NCBI RefSeq assembly: GCF_001423245.1
Contig: NZ_LMOH01000012.1
Location: 583,679-647,678 of the forward strand
Direction of reading: 5' to 3'
Length of the DNA stretch: 64,000 nucleotides
Source: Aureimonas sp. Leaf324
Lineage (GTDB): Bacteria > Pseudomonadota > Alphaproteobacteria > Rhizobiales > Rhizobiaceae
Of the stretch, positions 53,635 to 62,577 are shown piece after piece. Both the position numbers and the translations under genes were made by a program. The notes under the pieces are model-generated. The model did no database searches. It was not told where the DNA came from and worked only from the letters and a program-made list of their open reading frames with translations. Each line of letters starts with the position of its first letter. The first letter of the stretch is position 1.

Positions 53635-55302
53635 ATGCGCCATGGCGGCCAACTTCTCGTGGAATGCCTTCTGGCGCTCGGAGCCACCAAGAGCTTCGGC
53701 GTGCCGGGCGAGAGCTACCTCGCCGTGCTCGACGCGCTGCACGACACCAAGGGCCGGCTCGACTTCGTCCTGTGTCGCAACGAGGGCGGTGCGGCTTTCA
53801 TGGCCTCGGCCTTCGGCAAGCTGACGGGAACGCCCGGCATCGCCTTCGTCACTCGCGGTCCCGGCGCGACCAACGCTTCGATCGGCGTGCACACGGCCCG
53901 CCAGGACTCCTCGCCGATGCTCCTCTTCGTCGGCCAGGTCGGCACCGACATGCGCGGACGCGAAGCGTTCCAGGAGGTCGACTACCGCGCCGTGTTCGGC
54001 ACGCTCGCCAAGTGGGCGGTCGAGATCGACGACGTGGCGCGCCTGCCGGAGATCGTCGGCCGGGCGTGGTCGACCGCCGTGTCCGGGCGCCCCGGGCCGG
54101 TCGTCATCGCCCTTCCGGAAGACATGCTGACGACGCGGACCGACGCGGCGCCGCTGAAGGGCCCGCCCCGCCTCTTCGAACCCGCGCCGTCGCCGGAGGC
54201 CGTGGATGCCGCCCGCGCGCTTCTGGCCGGGGCCGAGCGTCCGCTGATCCTCCTCGGCGGCACGAACTGGAGCGACGCCGGGCGCGCCGCCTTCCAGGCC
54301 TTTGCCGAAGGATCGGATATCCCGGCCGTCGCGGCCTTCCGCTACCAGGACCGCTTCGACAACCATTCGCCGGTCTATGCCGGCGAGGCCGGCGTCGGCA
54401 TGCCGCCGCATGTGCGCAGGCTGATGGCCTCGGCCGACGTGATCCTCGCCGTCAACGTGCGCTTCGGCGAGATGACGACCGACGGCTACACGCTGCTCGA
54501 TGTGCCCGAGCCGCGCCAGGCGCTGATCCATGTCCATCCGTCGGATGCCGAGATCGGCAAGATCTACGTGCCGGCGCTCGGCATCCATGCCGGCCCCAAC
54601 GCCTTCGCAGCCGCCATGGCACCGGTCGCCGGCAACTGGAGCGGCTGGCGGGCGGAGGCGCGGGCCGGCTACGAGAAGAGCTTCGAGGCGCCGGCCCAGC
54701 CGGGGCCGGTCGACATGGTGGCGGTGACGGCGTGGCTACGCCAGCACCTGCCGGAAGACGCGATCCTCACCAACGGGGCGGGCAACTTCACGGTCTGGCC
54801 CAACAAGTTCGTCCGCTACGGGCCGAAGGCGCGGCTCCTGGCGCCCCAGTCCGGCGCGATGGGCTATGGCCTGCCGGCCGCGATCGCCGCCAAGGTCGCC
54901 CACCCCCGGCGCACCGTGGTCTGCTTTGCAGGCGACGGCGACTTCCAGATGACAGCCTCCGAACTCGGTACGGCCATGCAGGCGGGGGCGCAGCCGATCG
55001 TGCTGATCCTCAACAACGGCCTCTACGGCACGATCCGCGCCCATCAGGAGCGACAGTATCCCGAGCGGGTCTCGGGCACCACGCTGGAAAACCCCGACTT
55101 CCCCGCGCTTGCGCGCGCCTACGGCTTCCACGGCGAACGGGTGGAGGCGACGGCCGACTTCGCGGCGGCGTTCGGGCGCGCGCTGGCATCGCCCACCGGC
55201 GCCGTGCTGGACCTTGCGATCTCGCCGGAGGCCCTGACGCCGCGACAGACCCTCACCGAAATGCGCGCCGCCGCGCTGGCGGCACGCGGCGGGGACGCCT
55301 GA
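53635..55302 (+). CDS. Thiamine-diphosphate-dependent enzyme (acetolactate synthase/decarboxylase superfamily)
   Basis: A 555-residue three-domain ThDP enzyme. The N-terminal domain has the catalytic Glu in [19 protein letters not shown] and the block [18 protein letters not shown] with [12 protein letters not shown]; the C-terminal domain has the ThDP/Mg site [19 protein letters not shown] with [14 protein letters not shown] (GDG..26..NN). It resembles the thiamine-pyrophosphate-binding proteins annotated as acetolactate-synthase-like, but no regulatory subunit is nearby, so a catabolic carboligase or decarboxylase is as likely. The start is ATG at 53635, with GGAGGAG about 8 nt upstream. 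Substrate unknown. Confidence 0.85.
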   Translation: MRHGGQLLVECLLALGATKSFGVPGESYLAVLDALHDTKGRLDFVLCRNEGGAAFMASAFGKLTGTPGIAFVTRGPGATNASIGVHTARQDSSPMLLFVGQVGTDMRGREAFQEVDYRAVFGTLAKWAVEIDDVARLPEIVGRAWSTAVSGRPGPVVIALPEDMLTTRTDAAPLKGPPRLFEPAPSPEAVDAARALLAGAERPLILLGGTNWSDAGRAAFQAFAEGSDIPAVAAFRYQDRFDNHSPVYAGEAGVGMPPHVRRLMASADVILAVNVRFGEMTTDGYTLLDVPEPRQALIHVHPSDAEIGKIYVPALGIHAGPNAFAAAMAPVAGNWSGWRAEARAGYEKSFEAPAQPGPVDMVAVTAWLRQHLPEDAILTNGAGNFTVWPNKFVRYGPKARLLAPQSGAMGYGLPAAIAAKVAHPRRTVVCFAGDGDFQMTASELGTAMQAGAQPIVLILNNGLYGTIRAHQERQYPERVSGTTLENPDFPALARAYGFHGERVEATADFAAAFGRALASPTGAVLDLAISPEALTPRQTLTEMRAAALAARGGDA

Positions 55303-55309
55303 CGACGCC

Positions 55310-56125
55310 TCACGCGACGAGGCAGCGCAGGGTCTCGCGGTTGCGCCTGACCGCGCTCGCGGGATCGCGCGCCGCCTCCTCGGACTCCTCTTCCAGCACC
55401 AGCCAGCCGTTGAAGCGGGGCGCCTTCGCCACCTCCGCGATCACGGCCGGCACGTCGCAGATGCCGTGCCCGAGCATCGCCCAGGCACCCGTGGCATCCA
55501 CGTCCTTCAGATGGAGGTAACGGATGCGCGCGGCGTGGGTTCGCAACGTGTCGAGAATGTCCATGCCGCCGCGCAGGATGTGGCCGGTGTCGGGCACCCA
55601 GCCGACGGACGCCGGGTCGAGGCGCTGAAACAGCGTATCGTAGTCGGCCCGGTCGAAGAGCAGCGTGTCGTGGTGCGAACTCGGATGGACCGCCACCTCG
55701 ACGCCCGCAACGCGGCCGATCTCGGCGGCCCGGTTGTAGACGTCGGCGGCGATGCGGAACTTCTCGTCCCGCGGCCCCGCCGACATGACGGTCGCCGATC
55801 CCATCGACAGGACGGCGCGGGGAAAGCGCGCGGCGAAATCGGCCCAGCGTCGCGCGGTCTCGAGGTCGTTCTCGACCTCGTCGATCTCGGTGAAACCGCT
55901 CGACGAACTGAAGGTGAAGGCGACGAGTTCGAGGCCGCGCGCCTCCAGCGCCCGCGCGAAGGCCTCGGGCTGGCTGCCATAGGTGCCGATCATCGTGTCG
56001 GTGATCTCGATCCCGCCGTAGCCGCCCGCTGCGATCGCATCGAGGAGGTCGTCGGGTCCGCCGGTGAAACCCTCGCCGAGCATTTCCCACGTGTAGGTCT
56101 GACACCCGATCTCGAGCTTCGTCAT
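55310..56125 (-). CDS. Sugar phosphate isomerase/epimerase-like TIM-barrel protein
   Basis: A 271-residue member of the AP-endonuclease-2-like TIM-barrel superfamily (IolE, hydroxypyruvate isomerase and relatives). Motifs are [83 protein letters not shown] and [15 protein letters not shown]; the His, Asp and Glu residues fit the metal site. The exact reaction cannot be told, but an inositol- or keto-sugar-linked isomerase or dehydratase is likely. It converges on the ThDP enzyme gene with 7 bp between stops. GGGGGA lies about 6 nt before the ATG at 56125. Confidence 0.8.
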   Translation of the reverse strand: MTKLEIGCQTYTWEMLGEGFTGGPDDLLDAIAAGGYGGIEITDTMIGTYGSQPEAFARALEARGLELVAFTFSSSSGFTEIDEVENDLETARRWADFAARFPRAVLSMGSATVMSAGPRDEKFRIAADVYNRAAEIGRVAGVEVAVHPSSHHDTLLFDRADYDTLFQRLDPASVGWVPDTGHILRGGMDILDTLRTHAARIRYLHLKDVDATGAWAMLGHGICDVPAVIAEVAKAPRFNGWLVLEEESEEAARDPASAVRRNRETLRCLVA

Positions 56126-56326
56126 ATCGTGTCCCCCATTTGCCGCCCGTTCCTCCCGAGCGGCTGTGGGTCGCAGTTCTGCCGGGCAACGGCCGAGGGT
56201 TCAAGCCGCGGCCGGCCATCGCGCCGCCGTCCACCGTTTCGCTGGCCATGCCGACGAAGCGGCTTTGAACCCGGCAGCACGGCCCTATCCTTCCAGTCTC
56301 GCCACCGAAGCAAGAGGATGCGGCCC

Positions 56327-56725
56327 ATGGACATCATTAGAAACGGATCGTCGCCCTCGGGCCGGGGACCGGCGGAGTGGTTCAGCGGGACGGTGCGCGT
56401 CGATCCCCTGTTCTCCCCCAACGAGGCGCGCCGCGCGGCCGCCGCCACCGTCACCTTCGAGCCCGGCGCCCGCACGGCTTGGCACACCCACCCGCTCGGC
56501 CAGACGCTGATCGTCACCGCGGGCCTCGGCCTCGTCCAGCGCGAGGGCGGGCCGATCGAGGAGATCCAGCCGGGCGACGTCGTCTGGTTCGAGCCGGGCG
56601 AGAAGCATTGGCATGGCGCCTCGCCGACCAATGCCATGACCCACATCGCCATTCAGGAACAGAAGGACGGCAAGGTCGTCGACTGGATGGAGCACGTCAC
56701 CGACGCGCAGTACCAGCCGGGCTGA
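56327..56725 (+). CDS. Cupin-domain protein (carboxymuconolactone/quercetinase-like small cupin)
   Basis: A 132-residue single-domain cupin. The metal motifs are complete: [20 protein letters not shown] (cupin 1, with His-x-His and later Gln) and [18 protein letters not shown] (cupin 2 His). Proteins with this plan ([28 protein letters not shown]) are common in bacteria beside dehydrogenases and act as small oxidoreductases, isomerases or unknown. The start is ATG at 56327 with AGAGG 9 nt upstream; ATG 56318 is also in frame. It is divergent from the isomerase gene. Confidence 0.8.
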   Translation: MDIIRNGSSPSGRGPAEWFSGTVRVDPLFSPNEARRAAAATVTFEPGARTAWHTHPLGQTLIVTAGLGLVQREGGPIEEIQPGDVVWFEPGEKHWHGASPTNAMTHIAIQEQKDGKVVDWMEHVTDAQYQPG

Positions 56726-56732
56726 CGCGCGC

Positions 56733-57422
56733 TCAAGGCCAGCGCGCGAGGGCTTCGTGCCCCTGCGGCGTCAACGCGTAGACGCCGTGACCGGTGCGCT
56801 CGAACCAGCCGTAGACGTTCCGTCGCAGCATCGCCGCGGCGGTCGGCACCGCGGTGGCGAGATCGCGCGGGCGCTGCGGTCCCGTCGCCAACGCGCGGGC
56901 CAGCACGAGCGCCTGCTGCCGATAAGCCGTCATGACGGGCGCGCGCGAGCCCCCGCCGGCGACCGGGTCGCCCTGCCGCCGGTTGTGCTCGCTGACGAGG
57001 CGCGAGCGCCGCTTCGGGTCGCGACGCGGCATCGGCGCGTCCGGGCTGAGGAGAACGTGCACCACGTCGTCGCTGCCGACGCCGAGCAGCCCGAAGCCGA
57101 GCCGGCGGCAGAGGTTTCGAAACCGCGCGTCCGCCTCCCGCCCCTTGCCGCGCAGCGACAGGCGCGCCGCAAGCCAGACCTCGTCGCAGGCCGCGGCCCG
57201 GTCGACGGCCTGCAGCACGAGTTCGAGATTGAACGTCTGCTTCAGCTCGCAGACCACGACGATCGGCGGTTCGCCCTCCCGCAGCCCCAGGAGATCGCAC
57301 CCGCCGACCTCCCCCTTCACCGAGAAACCGCGCGTTTCGAGGAACGCCTTCACCGGCGCATAGAGCGCGGTCTCGGGGCGAGCGCCGGTCGCGCTGGTCG
57401 ATGGTTCGGGAGCCATGGTCAT
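56733..57422 (-). CDS. DUF2161 family protein with PD-(D/E)xK-like motif
   Basis: A 229-residue protein. The core reads YAPVKAFLETRGFSVKGEVG, GGCDLLGLREGE and VVVCELKQTFNLELVLQAVD, the Asp..Glu-x-Lys arrangement of a PD-(D/E)xK fold, followed by a C-terminal winged-helix-like region (RPRDLATAVPTAAAMLRRNV, WFERTGHGVYAL). DUF2161 proteins are found widely in alphaproteobacteria; their function is not established and the name phosphodiesterase is used in databases. The start at 57422 is preferred because an upstream extension to 57500 overlaps the SDR leader and is Arg/Lys-rich; no clear ribosome site. It converges on the cupin gene. Confidence 0.75.
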   Translation of the reverse strand: MTMAPEPSTSATGARPETALYAPVKAFLETRGFSVKGEVGGCDLLGLREGEPPIVVVCELKQTFNLELVLQAVDRAAACDEVWLAARLSLRGKGREADARFRNLCRRLGFGLLGVGSDDVVHVLLSPDAPMPRRDPKRRSRLVSEHNRRQGDPVAGGGSRAPVMTAYRQQALVLARALATGPQRPRDLATAVPTAAAMLRRNVYGWFERTGHGVYALTPQGHEALARWP

Positions 57423-57541
57423 CGCGTCAGGAACACCGGCAGCCTTTCGCCGGTCTTTCGCGCCAGCGTATGCAAGACGTTTGCGAGCCCGTTCGCCCAT
57501 GTCAAAAGGACGGACCAGATGAAGCGAAGGGCGGGGATCGA

Positions 57542-58327
57542 ATGGCGTCGGAACGAAACAAAGGTGTCGGTCGGTTCGATCTCACGGGCCGCGTCGTACT
57601 GGTGACGGGCGCGAGCCGCGGGATCGGCGCCGCGCTGGCGACGGCTCTCGCCGAGGCGGGCGCCTCGCTGGTCGTCGGCGCACGCAAGGTCGAGGATCTC
57701 GAGGCAACGGCGGATGCCATATTGCAAGCCGGATCGCCCGTCCTCGCCGTTCCGCTCGACGTCACGCACGTCGCGTCCATCGAGGCGGCGGTCGATGCGG
57801 CCACGCAGCGTTTCCGCCGGCTCGACGGGCTCGTCAACAACGCGGGCGTCGAAGACGTCCGCCCGAGCTTCGACGTGGACGAGGCGCTGTGGGACCGCAT
57901 CCTCGACACCAACCTGAAAGGTGCGTTCTTCGCGGCGCAGGCGGCGGGACGCGCGATGCAGGCGAACGGCTCGGGCAGCATCGTCAACATTGCCTCCTTG
58001 ACCTCCATGGTCGGCGTGCCGACCGCGGTTCCCTACGGCTCGTCGAAATCCGGGCTTCTCGGCATGACGCGGGCGCTCGCCGCGGAATGGGCGCCAGTCG
58101 GCATCCGCGTCAATGCGATCGCGCCCGGCTACTTCCGCACAGCCATGACCGACGTCTTCTACGAGAACGACGACTGGAGCGAGCGCATGCTCGGGCGGAT
58201 CCCGATGAACCGGTTCGGCGATCTCGACGATCTCGCCGGCGCCGCGCTGTTCCTGGCGAGCGACGCGTCGCACTACATGACCGGGCAGTGCATCGCGATC
58301 GACGGCGGCTTCCTCGCCTCCATCTGA
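57542..58327 (+). CDS. Short-chain dehydrogenase/reductase (SDR)
   Basis: A 261-residue classical SDR. The cofactor loop is VVLVTGASRGIGAALA (about residues 18-33), the NNAG motif is LVNNAGVED, and the catalytic Ser-Tyr-Lys is IASLTSM with PYGSSKSGL. The end has NAIAPGYFRT and GQCIAIDGGF, typical for NAD(P)-linked oxidation of a secondary alcohol. The start is ATG at 57542 with a GGGG-rich ribosome site. It precedes a transport operon by 135 bp with the histidinol-dehydrogenase-like gene downstream, suggesting a shared substrate pathway; substrate unknown. Confidence 0.87.
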   Translation: MASERNKGVGRFDLTGRVVLVTGASRGIGAALATALAEAGASLVVGARKVEDLEATADAILQAGSPVLAVPLDVTHVASIEAAVDAATQRFRRLDGLVNNAGVEDVRPSFDVDEALWDRILDTNLKGAFFAAQAAGRAMQANGSGSIVNIASLTSMVGVPTAVPYGSSKSGLLGMTRALAAEWAPVGIRVNAIAPGYFRTAMTDVFYENDDWSERMLGRIPMNRFGDLDDLAGAALFLASDASHYMTGQCIAIDGGFLASI

Positions 58328-58462
58328 AACCGCTGGGGGAACAGGCGCCTGCCACAAGTTTGGGCTTGCGCCGAGCTTGCGGCTGGATCAAGCACACGTC
58401 ATGCGTTGTGACGAATCCGCCCAGACTTCCGAAGCTGCCCCCGTACGCGCGGGACGGCGCGC

Positions 58463-59596
58463 ATGAGCGTTGCCCGCCCGGCTTCCGCCGTCGCCACGCC
58501 CGCCGTGTCGGTGCGCGACGTCTCCATGCTCTTCTCCGGACAAGCGGCGGTGGCGGATGCCTCGTTCGACCTTGCCGGTGGCCGGTTCCTGACGATCCTC
58601 GGCCCCTCGGGCTCGGGGAAGACGACGCTCCTGCGCATGATCGCCGGCTTCCAGAAGCCGACGCGCGGCGAGATCGCGATCAACGGCCGTCCGGTGTCCG
58701 ACGAGCCCGCGCACAAGCGCAAGATCGGCATGGTGTTCCAGAAGCTCGCGCTGTTTCCGCACATGACGGCCGCCGAGAACGTCGCTTTCCCGCTCAAAAT
58801 GCGGCGCTTCGATGCGCGCGAGATCCCGGCCCGCGTCGAGCGCTATCTCGATCTCGTGCATCTCGGCGCCTACGGGGACCGACGCATCCATGAGCTGTCG
58901 GGCGGCCAGCAGCAGCGCGTGGCGATCGCCCGCGCGCTGGTCTTCGAACCGGAGCTTCTTCTTCTCGACGAGCCGCTCGCCGCGCTCGACCGCAAGCTGC
59001 GCGAGGAAATGCAGCTGGAGTTCCGCCGCATCCAGCGCGAACTCGGCATCACCACGATCAACGTGACGCACGACCAGCGCGAGGCGCTCGTGGTGTCGGA
59101 CGAGATCATCGTGATGGACGCGGGCCGCATCCAGCAGATGGCCGAGCCGATCGCCGCCTATCGCGCGCCCGCCAACGCCTTCGTCGCAAGCTTCATCGGC
59201 GTCACCAACCGGCTGGAGGGCAAGGTCGCGGGCTCGCAGGGCGAGGTGGTGACGCTCGAGACGCCGCTCGGCGCCATCAGCGGCCGCTGGTCCGCGCCCG
59301 CCGGCCGTGCGCCGCGCACGGGCGAGCCCGCGGTCGGCATGCTGCGCGCCGAGCAGATCCGCGTCGAGGGCGCCGGTTCGACCGGCACGGCGCTCGACAC
59401 CCATCTCACCGCCGAGATCGCCGACGTGATCTTCGAGGGCGAGCGCGTCGTCTACGAGGCGCGCCTCGCCGGCGTACTGGGCGTGACCTTGCGCGCCTTC
59501 GACCACGATCCGGTTGGCCACGCCGTCCAGCCCGTCGGCGCCCACGTCCGGCTCGGCTGGAATACGCGCGACCTCATCGTCTTTCCGCAGACCTGA
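58463..59596 (+). CDS. ABC transporter ATP-binding protein, spermidine/putrescine-iron type (PotA-like)
   Basis: A 377-residue ATPase of the PotA/FbpC group. Walker A is ILGPSGSGKTTLLRMIAGF, Q-loop MVFQKLALFPHM, signature LSGGQQQRVAIARALVFEP, Walker B LLLLDEPLAALD and H-loop NVTHDQREAL, followed by a C-terminal TOBE domain (GMLRAEQIRVEG, VIFEGERVVYEARL). It is the first gene of a run with a binding protein and two permeases, all co-directional and 1 to 80 bp apart. The start is ATG at 58463. The substrate type is polyamine-like by family, but see the neighbouring dehydrogenases. Confidence 0.9.
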   Translation: MSVARPASAVATPAVSVRDVSMLFSGQAAVADASFDLAGGRFLTILGPSGSGKTTLLRMIAGFQKPTRGEIAINGRPVSDEPAHKRKIGMVFQKLALFPHMTAAENVAFPLKMRRFDAREIPARVERYLDLVHLGAYGDRRIHELSGGQQQRVAIARALVFEPELLLLDEPLAALDRKLREEMQLEFRRIQRELGITTINVTHDQREALVVSDEIIVMDAGRIQQMAEPIAAYRAPANAFVASFIGVTNRLEGKVAGSQGEVVTLETPLGAISGRWSAPAGRAPRTGEPAVGMLRAEQIRVEGAGSTGTALDTHLTAEIADVIFEGERVVYEARLAGVLGVTLRAFDHDPVGHAVQPVGAHVRLGWNTRDLIVFPQT

Positions 59597-59628
59597 ACGC
59601 CGCCCCCTTCGCGAAAGGAGCCTTCGCC

Positions 59629-60741
59629 ATGACCGACAAGCCCTTCCTCCATGACCTCAACCGCCGCCGCTTCCTGCAGGGCGCCGCCGCCGTGGGCTCG
59701 ATCGGCGCGGCCTCGGCGCTCGGCCTTCGCACGGCCGTCGCGCAGGAGCCGGAGAAGCCGGCCGAGATCATCGTGCGCGCCTGGGGCGGATCCTGGGTCG
59801 AGGCGCTGAAGGCGGGCGTCTCCGACCCGTTCACCAAGGCGACGGGCATCGCGGTCCGGCACGACCTCACCGAGGACAACGAGATCCAGCCGAAGGTCTG
59901 GGCGGCGGTGGCGCAGAAGCGCGTGCCGCCGATCCACATCAACTGGGACACGACCACCAACGCGACCAAGTCGGCGCTGCGCGGCGTGACCGAAGACCTC
60001 TCGGACCTGCCGAACCTCAAGGGCGTCACCGAGCTCGCCAAGCCCGTCGGCCTCGACGGCTATCCGATCGTCGACACCTACGGCTACGTCTACGTCCTCG
60101 CCTATCGCCCGGCCGCCTTCCCGGACGGGCCGCCGACCTCGTGGAAGGCCATGCTCGACCCGAAGTTCAAGGGCCGCATCGCCCTCTACAACGACGGCAT
60201 CGGCTTCCACTTCCCGGCGCAGGTCGCCGGCGGCGGCAAGCTCGAGGACATTCCGGCCAACATGCAGCCGGCCTGGGACTTCATCGCCAAGGTGAAGGAG
60301 CAGCAGCCGCTGCTCGGCGAGGACCCGGACTTCACGACCTGGTTCCAGAACGGCGAGATCGACCTCGCCTGCACCATCTCGACCAACGCGCGCGAGGCCA
60401 AGAAGAACGGCATCGACGTCGCCTGGGTGGTGCCCGAGGAAGGCGCCAAGTTCGACACGGACGGGCTGTGGATCCCGAAGGGCCTGCCCGAGAACGAGCT
60501 CTACTGGGCCAAGAAGTACATCGACATGGCCATCGGCAAGGACAGCCAGCAGGTCTGGCTCGACGGTCTCGGCCTGCCGGGCGTCGTGCCGGGCCTGACG
60601 CCGCCGGCCGATCTCGCGGGCGACCCGTCCTATCCGACGAAGCCGGAAGACTTCCAGAACCTCATCCGCATCTCGTCCAGGGTGCAGGTGGAGAACGAGG
60701 CCGAATGGTTCGGCAAGTTCAAGGCCATCATGCAGGGCTGA
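59629..60741 (+). CDS. ABC transporter substrate-binding protein with Tat signal (PotD/spermidine-putrescine family)
   Basis: A 370-residue extracellular binding protein. It starts with a twin-arginine signal (LNRRRFLQGAAAVGSIGAAS, cleavage near AVAQE), so it is exported folded. The mature part resembles PotD/iron-family binding proteins: EIIVRAWGGSWVEALKAGVS, FTKATGIAVRHDL, GYVYVLAYRPAAFPD and ALYNDGIGFHFPAQV. The start is ATG at 59629 with AAAGGAG 8 nt upstream. A 16-bp hairpin follows the stop. Ligand unknown. Confidence 0.88.
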   Translation: MTDKPFLHDLNRRRFLQGAAAVGSIGAASALGLRTAVAQEPEKPAEIIVRAWGGSWVEALKAGVSDPFTKATGIAVRHDLTEDNEIQPKVWAAVAQKRVPPIHINWDTTTNATKSALRGVTEDLSDLPNLKGVTELAKPVGLDGYPIVDTYGYVYVLAYRPAAFPDGPPTSWKAMLDPKFKGRIALYNDGIGFHFPAQVAGGGKLEDIPANMQPAWDFIAKVKEQQPLLGEDPDFTTWFQNGEIDLACTISTNAREAKKNGIDVAWVVPEEGAKFDTDGLWIPKGLPENELYWAKKYIDMAIGKDSQQVWLDGLGLPGVVPGLTPPADLAGDPSYPTKPEDFQNLIRISSRVQVENEAEWFGKFKAIMQG

Positions 60742-60749
60742 CGCCATCG

Positions 60750-60784
60750 GGCCTCGGGGGCGGATCCCATCCGCCCCCGAGGCC
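60750..60784 (+). terminator. Intercistronic hairpin after the binding-protein gene
   Basis: GGCCTCGGGGGCGGAT pairs perfectly over 16 bp with ATCCGCCCCCGAGGCC across a 3-nt loop. There is no T run, so it is more likely to stabilise the binding-protein mRNA end or reduce read-through into the permeases than to terminate fully. Confidence 0.75.
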
Positions 60785-60821
60785 ACCCTTCCGCAACTTC
60801 GCAGCGCCAGATCCCGACCCC

Positions 60822-61772
60822 ATGCCGCTTCGCCCCGCCCGCTCCGCCTATCCCCTCCGTTGGCGCGTCTTCGACGCGGCCGAGGCGGCGGCGCGCGCCG
60901 TCTGGCCCGCACGGGCGGGCAAGGCGCTGCCCTGGTTGATGCTGGCGCCCGCGATCGTTCTCGTCGGGCTCCTCGCGATCAGCCTCTTCGACATTCTCGA
61001 CGCCAGCCTTCGCACGCTCGACACGGCGACCTTCCTGCCGTCCGAGGAACGCACGCTCGCCAATTACGCCCGCGCCTTTTCCGAGCCGGTCTTCCTCAGC
61101 GTCGCGCTGCGCAGTCTCGGCGGCGCATTGATCGTGACGCTCGCGACCCTCGTTCTCGCCTTTCCCTATGCCTATGCGATGGTGCGCACGCGCTCGGCCG
61201 CGAGGCGCAAGGCGCTGCTGATCGCGCTGTTCCTGCCCTTCTTCATCGGGCAGGTGGTGCGCGCCTACGGCTGGCTGATCCTCCTCGGCAACCAGGGGCT
61301 CGCCAACGAGATCTTCGCGCTGTTCGGGCTCGGCCCCTATCGCCTCCTCTTCAACTACTGGGCGGTGCTCTTCGGCCTCGTCCAGTACATGCTGCCCTTC
61401 GCAGTCCTGATGCTGGCGCCCGCCCTCTCGGCGATCCCCGAAGAGGTCGAGGCCGCCGCCGGCTCGCTCGGGGCCAACTGGGGGCGGACCCTTCTCCACG
61501 TCGTGTTTCCGATGGCGACCCCCGGCTTCGTCGGCGCGGGGCTCGTGGTGCTGACCCTGACGCTGACCGACTTCGCGATCCCCGCGATCCTTGGCGGCGG
61601 GGGGCAGGACTTCATCGCCAATGCGATCTACGACCAGTTCTTCCGCACCTCCGACCAGGGCATGGGCGCCGCGCTGACGCTGCTTCTGGTCGTCGTCGGC
61701 TCGACGCTCGTCGGCGCCGTCTTCGCGCTCTTCGGGGCGGGCACGCTGGCGCTGCGGGGGCGCGCGCCATGA
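60822..61772 (+). CDS. ABC transporter permease (PotB-like)
   Basis: A 316-residue inner-membrane permease with a leading hydrophobic segment (LMLAPAIVLVGLLAISLFDI) and five further helices. The family EAA-loop is seen as EEVEAAAGSLGANWGRTLLH, and LGGGGQDFIANAIYDQFF is typical of PotB-like proteins. The ATG at 60822 follows the binding-protein gene by 80 bp containing the hairpin. Its stop overlaps the start of the next permease by 4 nt (ATGA). Confidence 0.9.
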   Translation: MPLRPARSAYPLRWRVFDAAEAAARAVWPARAGKALPWLMLAPAIVLVGLLAISLFDILDASLRTLDTATFLPSEERTLANYARAFSEPVFLSVALRSLGGALIVTLATLVLAFPYAYAMVRTRSAARRKALLIALFLPFFIGQVVRAYGWLILLGNQGLANEIFALFGLGPYRLLFNYWAVLFGLVQYMLPFAVLMLAPALSAIPEEVEAAAGSLGANWGRTLLHVVFPMATPGFVGAGLVVLTLTLTDFAIPAILGGGGQDFIANAIYDQFFRTSDQGMGAALTLLLVVVGSTLVGAVFALFGAGTLALRGRAP

Positions 61773-62569
61773 CCGAGGCCCGCTCCAAGCGCTGGGTGAT
61801 CGGCGCCCTCGTCGCCCTGTCGCTCGCGATCCTTTCGGCCCCGACGCTTGTGGTGCTGGGCGCCTCGTTCACCGCCGGCAACATCATCGCCTTCCCGCCC
61901 GACGGGCTGTCGCTGAAATGGTACGCCAAGGTCGCGGGCGCGGCGGACTTGCGCCAGGCGTTCTGGCGATCGCTTCAGGTGGCGTTGATCTGCACCGCGA
62001 TCTCAATTCCCGTCGGCACGTTGGTGGGCCTCGCGCTCGCCAATTACCGCGTACGCTTCGCCAATCTTCTCCAGGTCTATCTTCTCCTGCCCTTCACGAT
62101 CCCGCTGATCGGCTCGGGCATCGGACTGATGCTCCTGTTCGGCGAGGCGGGCGTCCTCGGCTCGCTCTGGCCGGTCGGCGTCGCGGCCTGCGTCATCAAT
62201 CTGCCCTTCATGATCTGGGCGGTGAGCGCGAGCGCCGGCGCGCTCGATCCCGATCTGGAGCTCGCCGCCTCGATGTGCGGCGCGCCGCCGCTCCAGACGT
62301 TCCTCCTCGTCACCGTTCCGGCGGTCGCGCCCGGCATCATCACCGGCTCGCTGCTCATGTTCATCCTGGCCCTCAACGAGTTCCTGGTGAGCCTTCTTCT
62401 CGTCGACGCGCGCACGGTGACGCTGCCCGTCCAAATCTACAATTCGATCCGCTCCATCATCACGCCCGATCTCGCCGCCATCTCGGTGGTCTTCATCGCC
62501 TGCGCGGCGCTCGCGATCCTCGCGCTCGACCGCCTCGTCGGCCTCGACATCTTCCTGAAATCGAAGTGA
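61769..62569 (+). CDS. ABC transporter permease (PotC-like)
   Basis: A 266-residue permease with six predicted helices: the N-terminal helix (WVIGALVALSLAILSAPTLV), then LQVALICTAISIPVGTLVGL, PFTIPLIGSGIGLMLLFGEA and others. The EAA-loop is DLELAASMCGAPPLQTFLLV, and the block GSLLMFILALNEFLVSLLLV matches PotC. The start is ATG at 61769, overlapping the upstream stop. With PotB-like, ATPase and binding protein this completes the importer. Confidence 0.9.
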   Translation: MTEARSKRWVIGALVALSLAILSAPTLVVLGASFTAGNIIAFPPDGLSLKWYAKVAGAADLRQAFWRSLQVALICTAISIPVGTLVGLALANYRVRFANLLQVYLLLPFTIPLIGSGIGLMLLFGEAGVLGSLWPVGVAACVINLPFMIWAVSASAGALDPDLELAASMCGAPPLQTFLLVTVPAVAPGIITGSLLMFILALNEFLVSLLLVDARTVTLPVQIYNSIRSIITPDLAAISVVFIACAALAILALDRLVGLDIFLKSK

Positions 62570-62577
62570 CGCCTCCC

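Noticed and set aside
49547-53690. Long minus-strand frames (49547-51373, 51232-52551, 52335-53690)
   Set aside because: They are shadows of eryE, eryF and eryG; low-complexity Asp/Arg/His/Gly composition.
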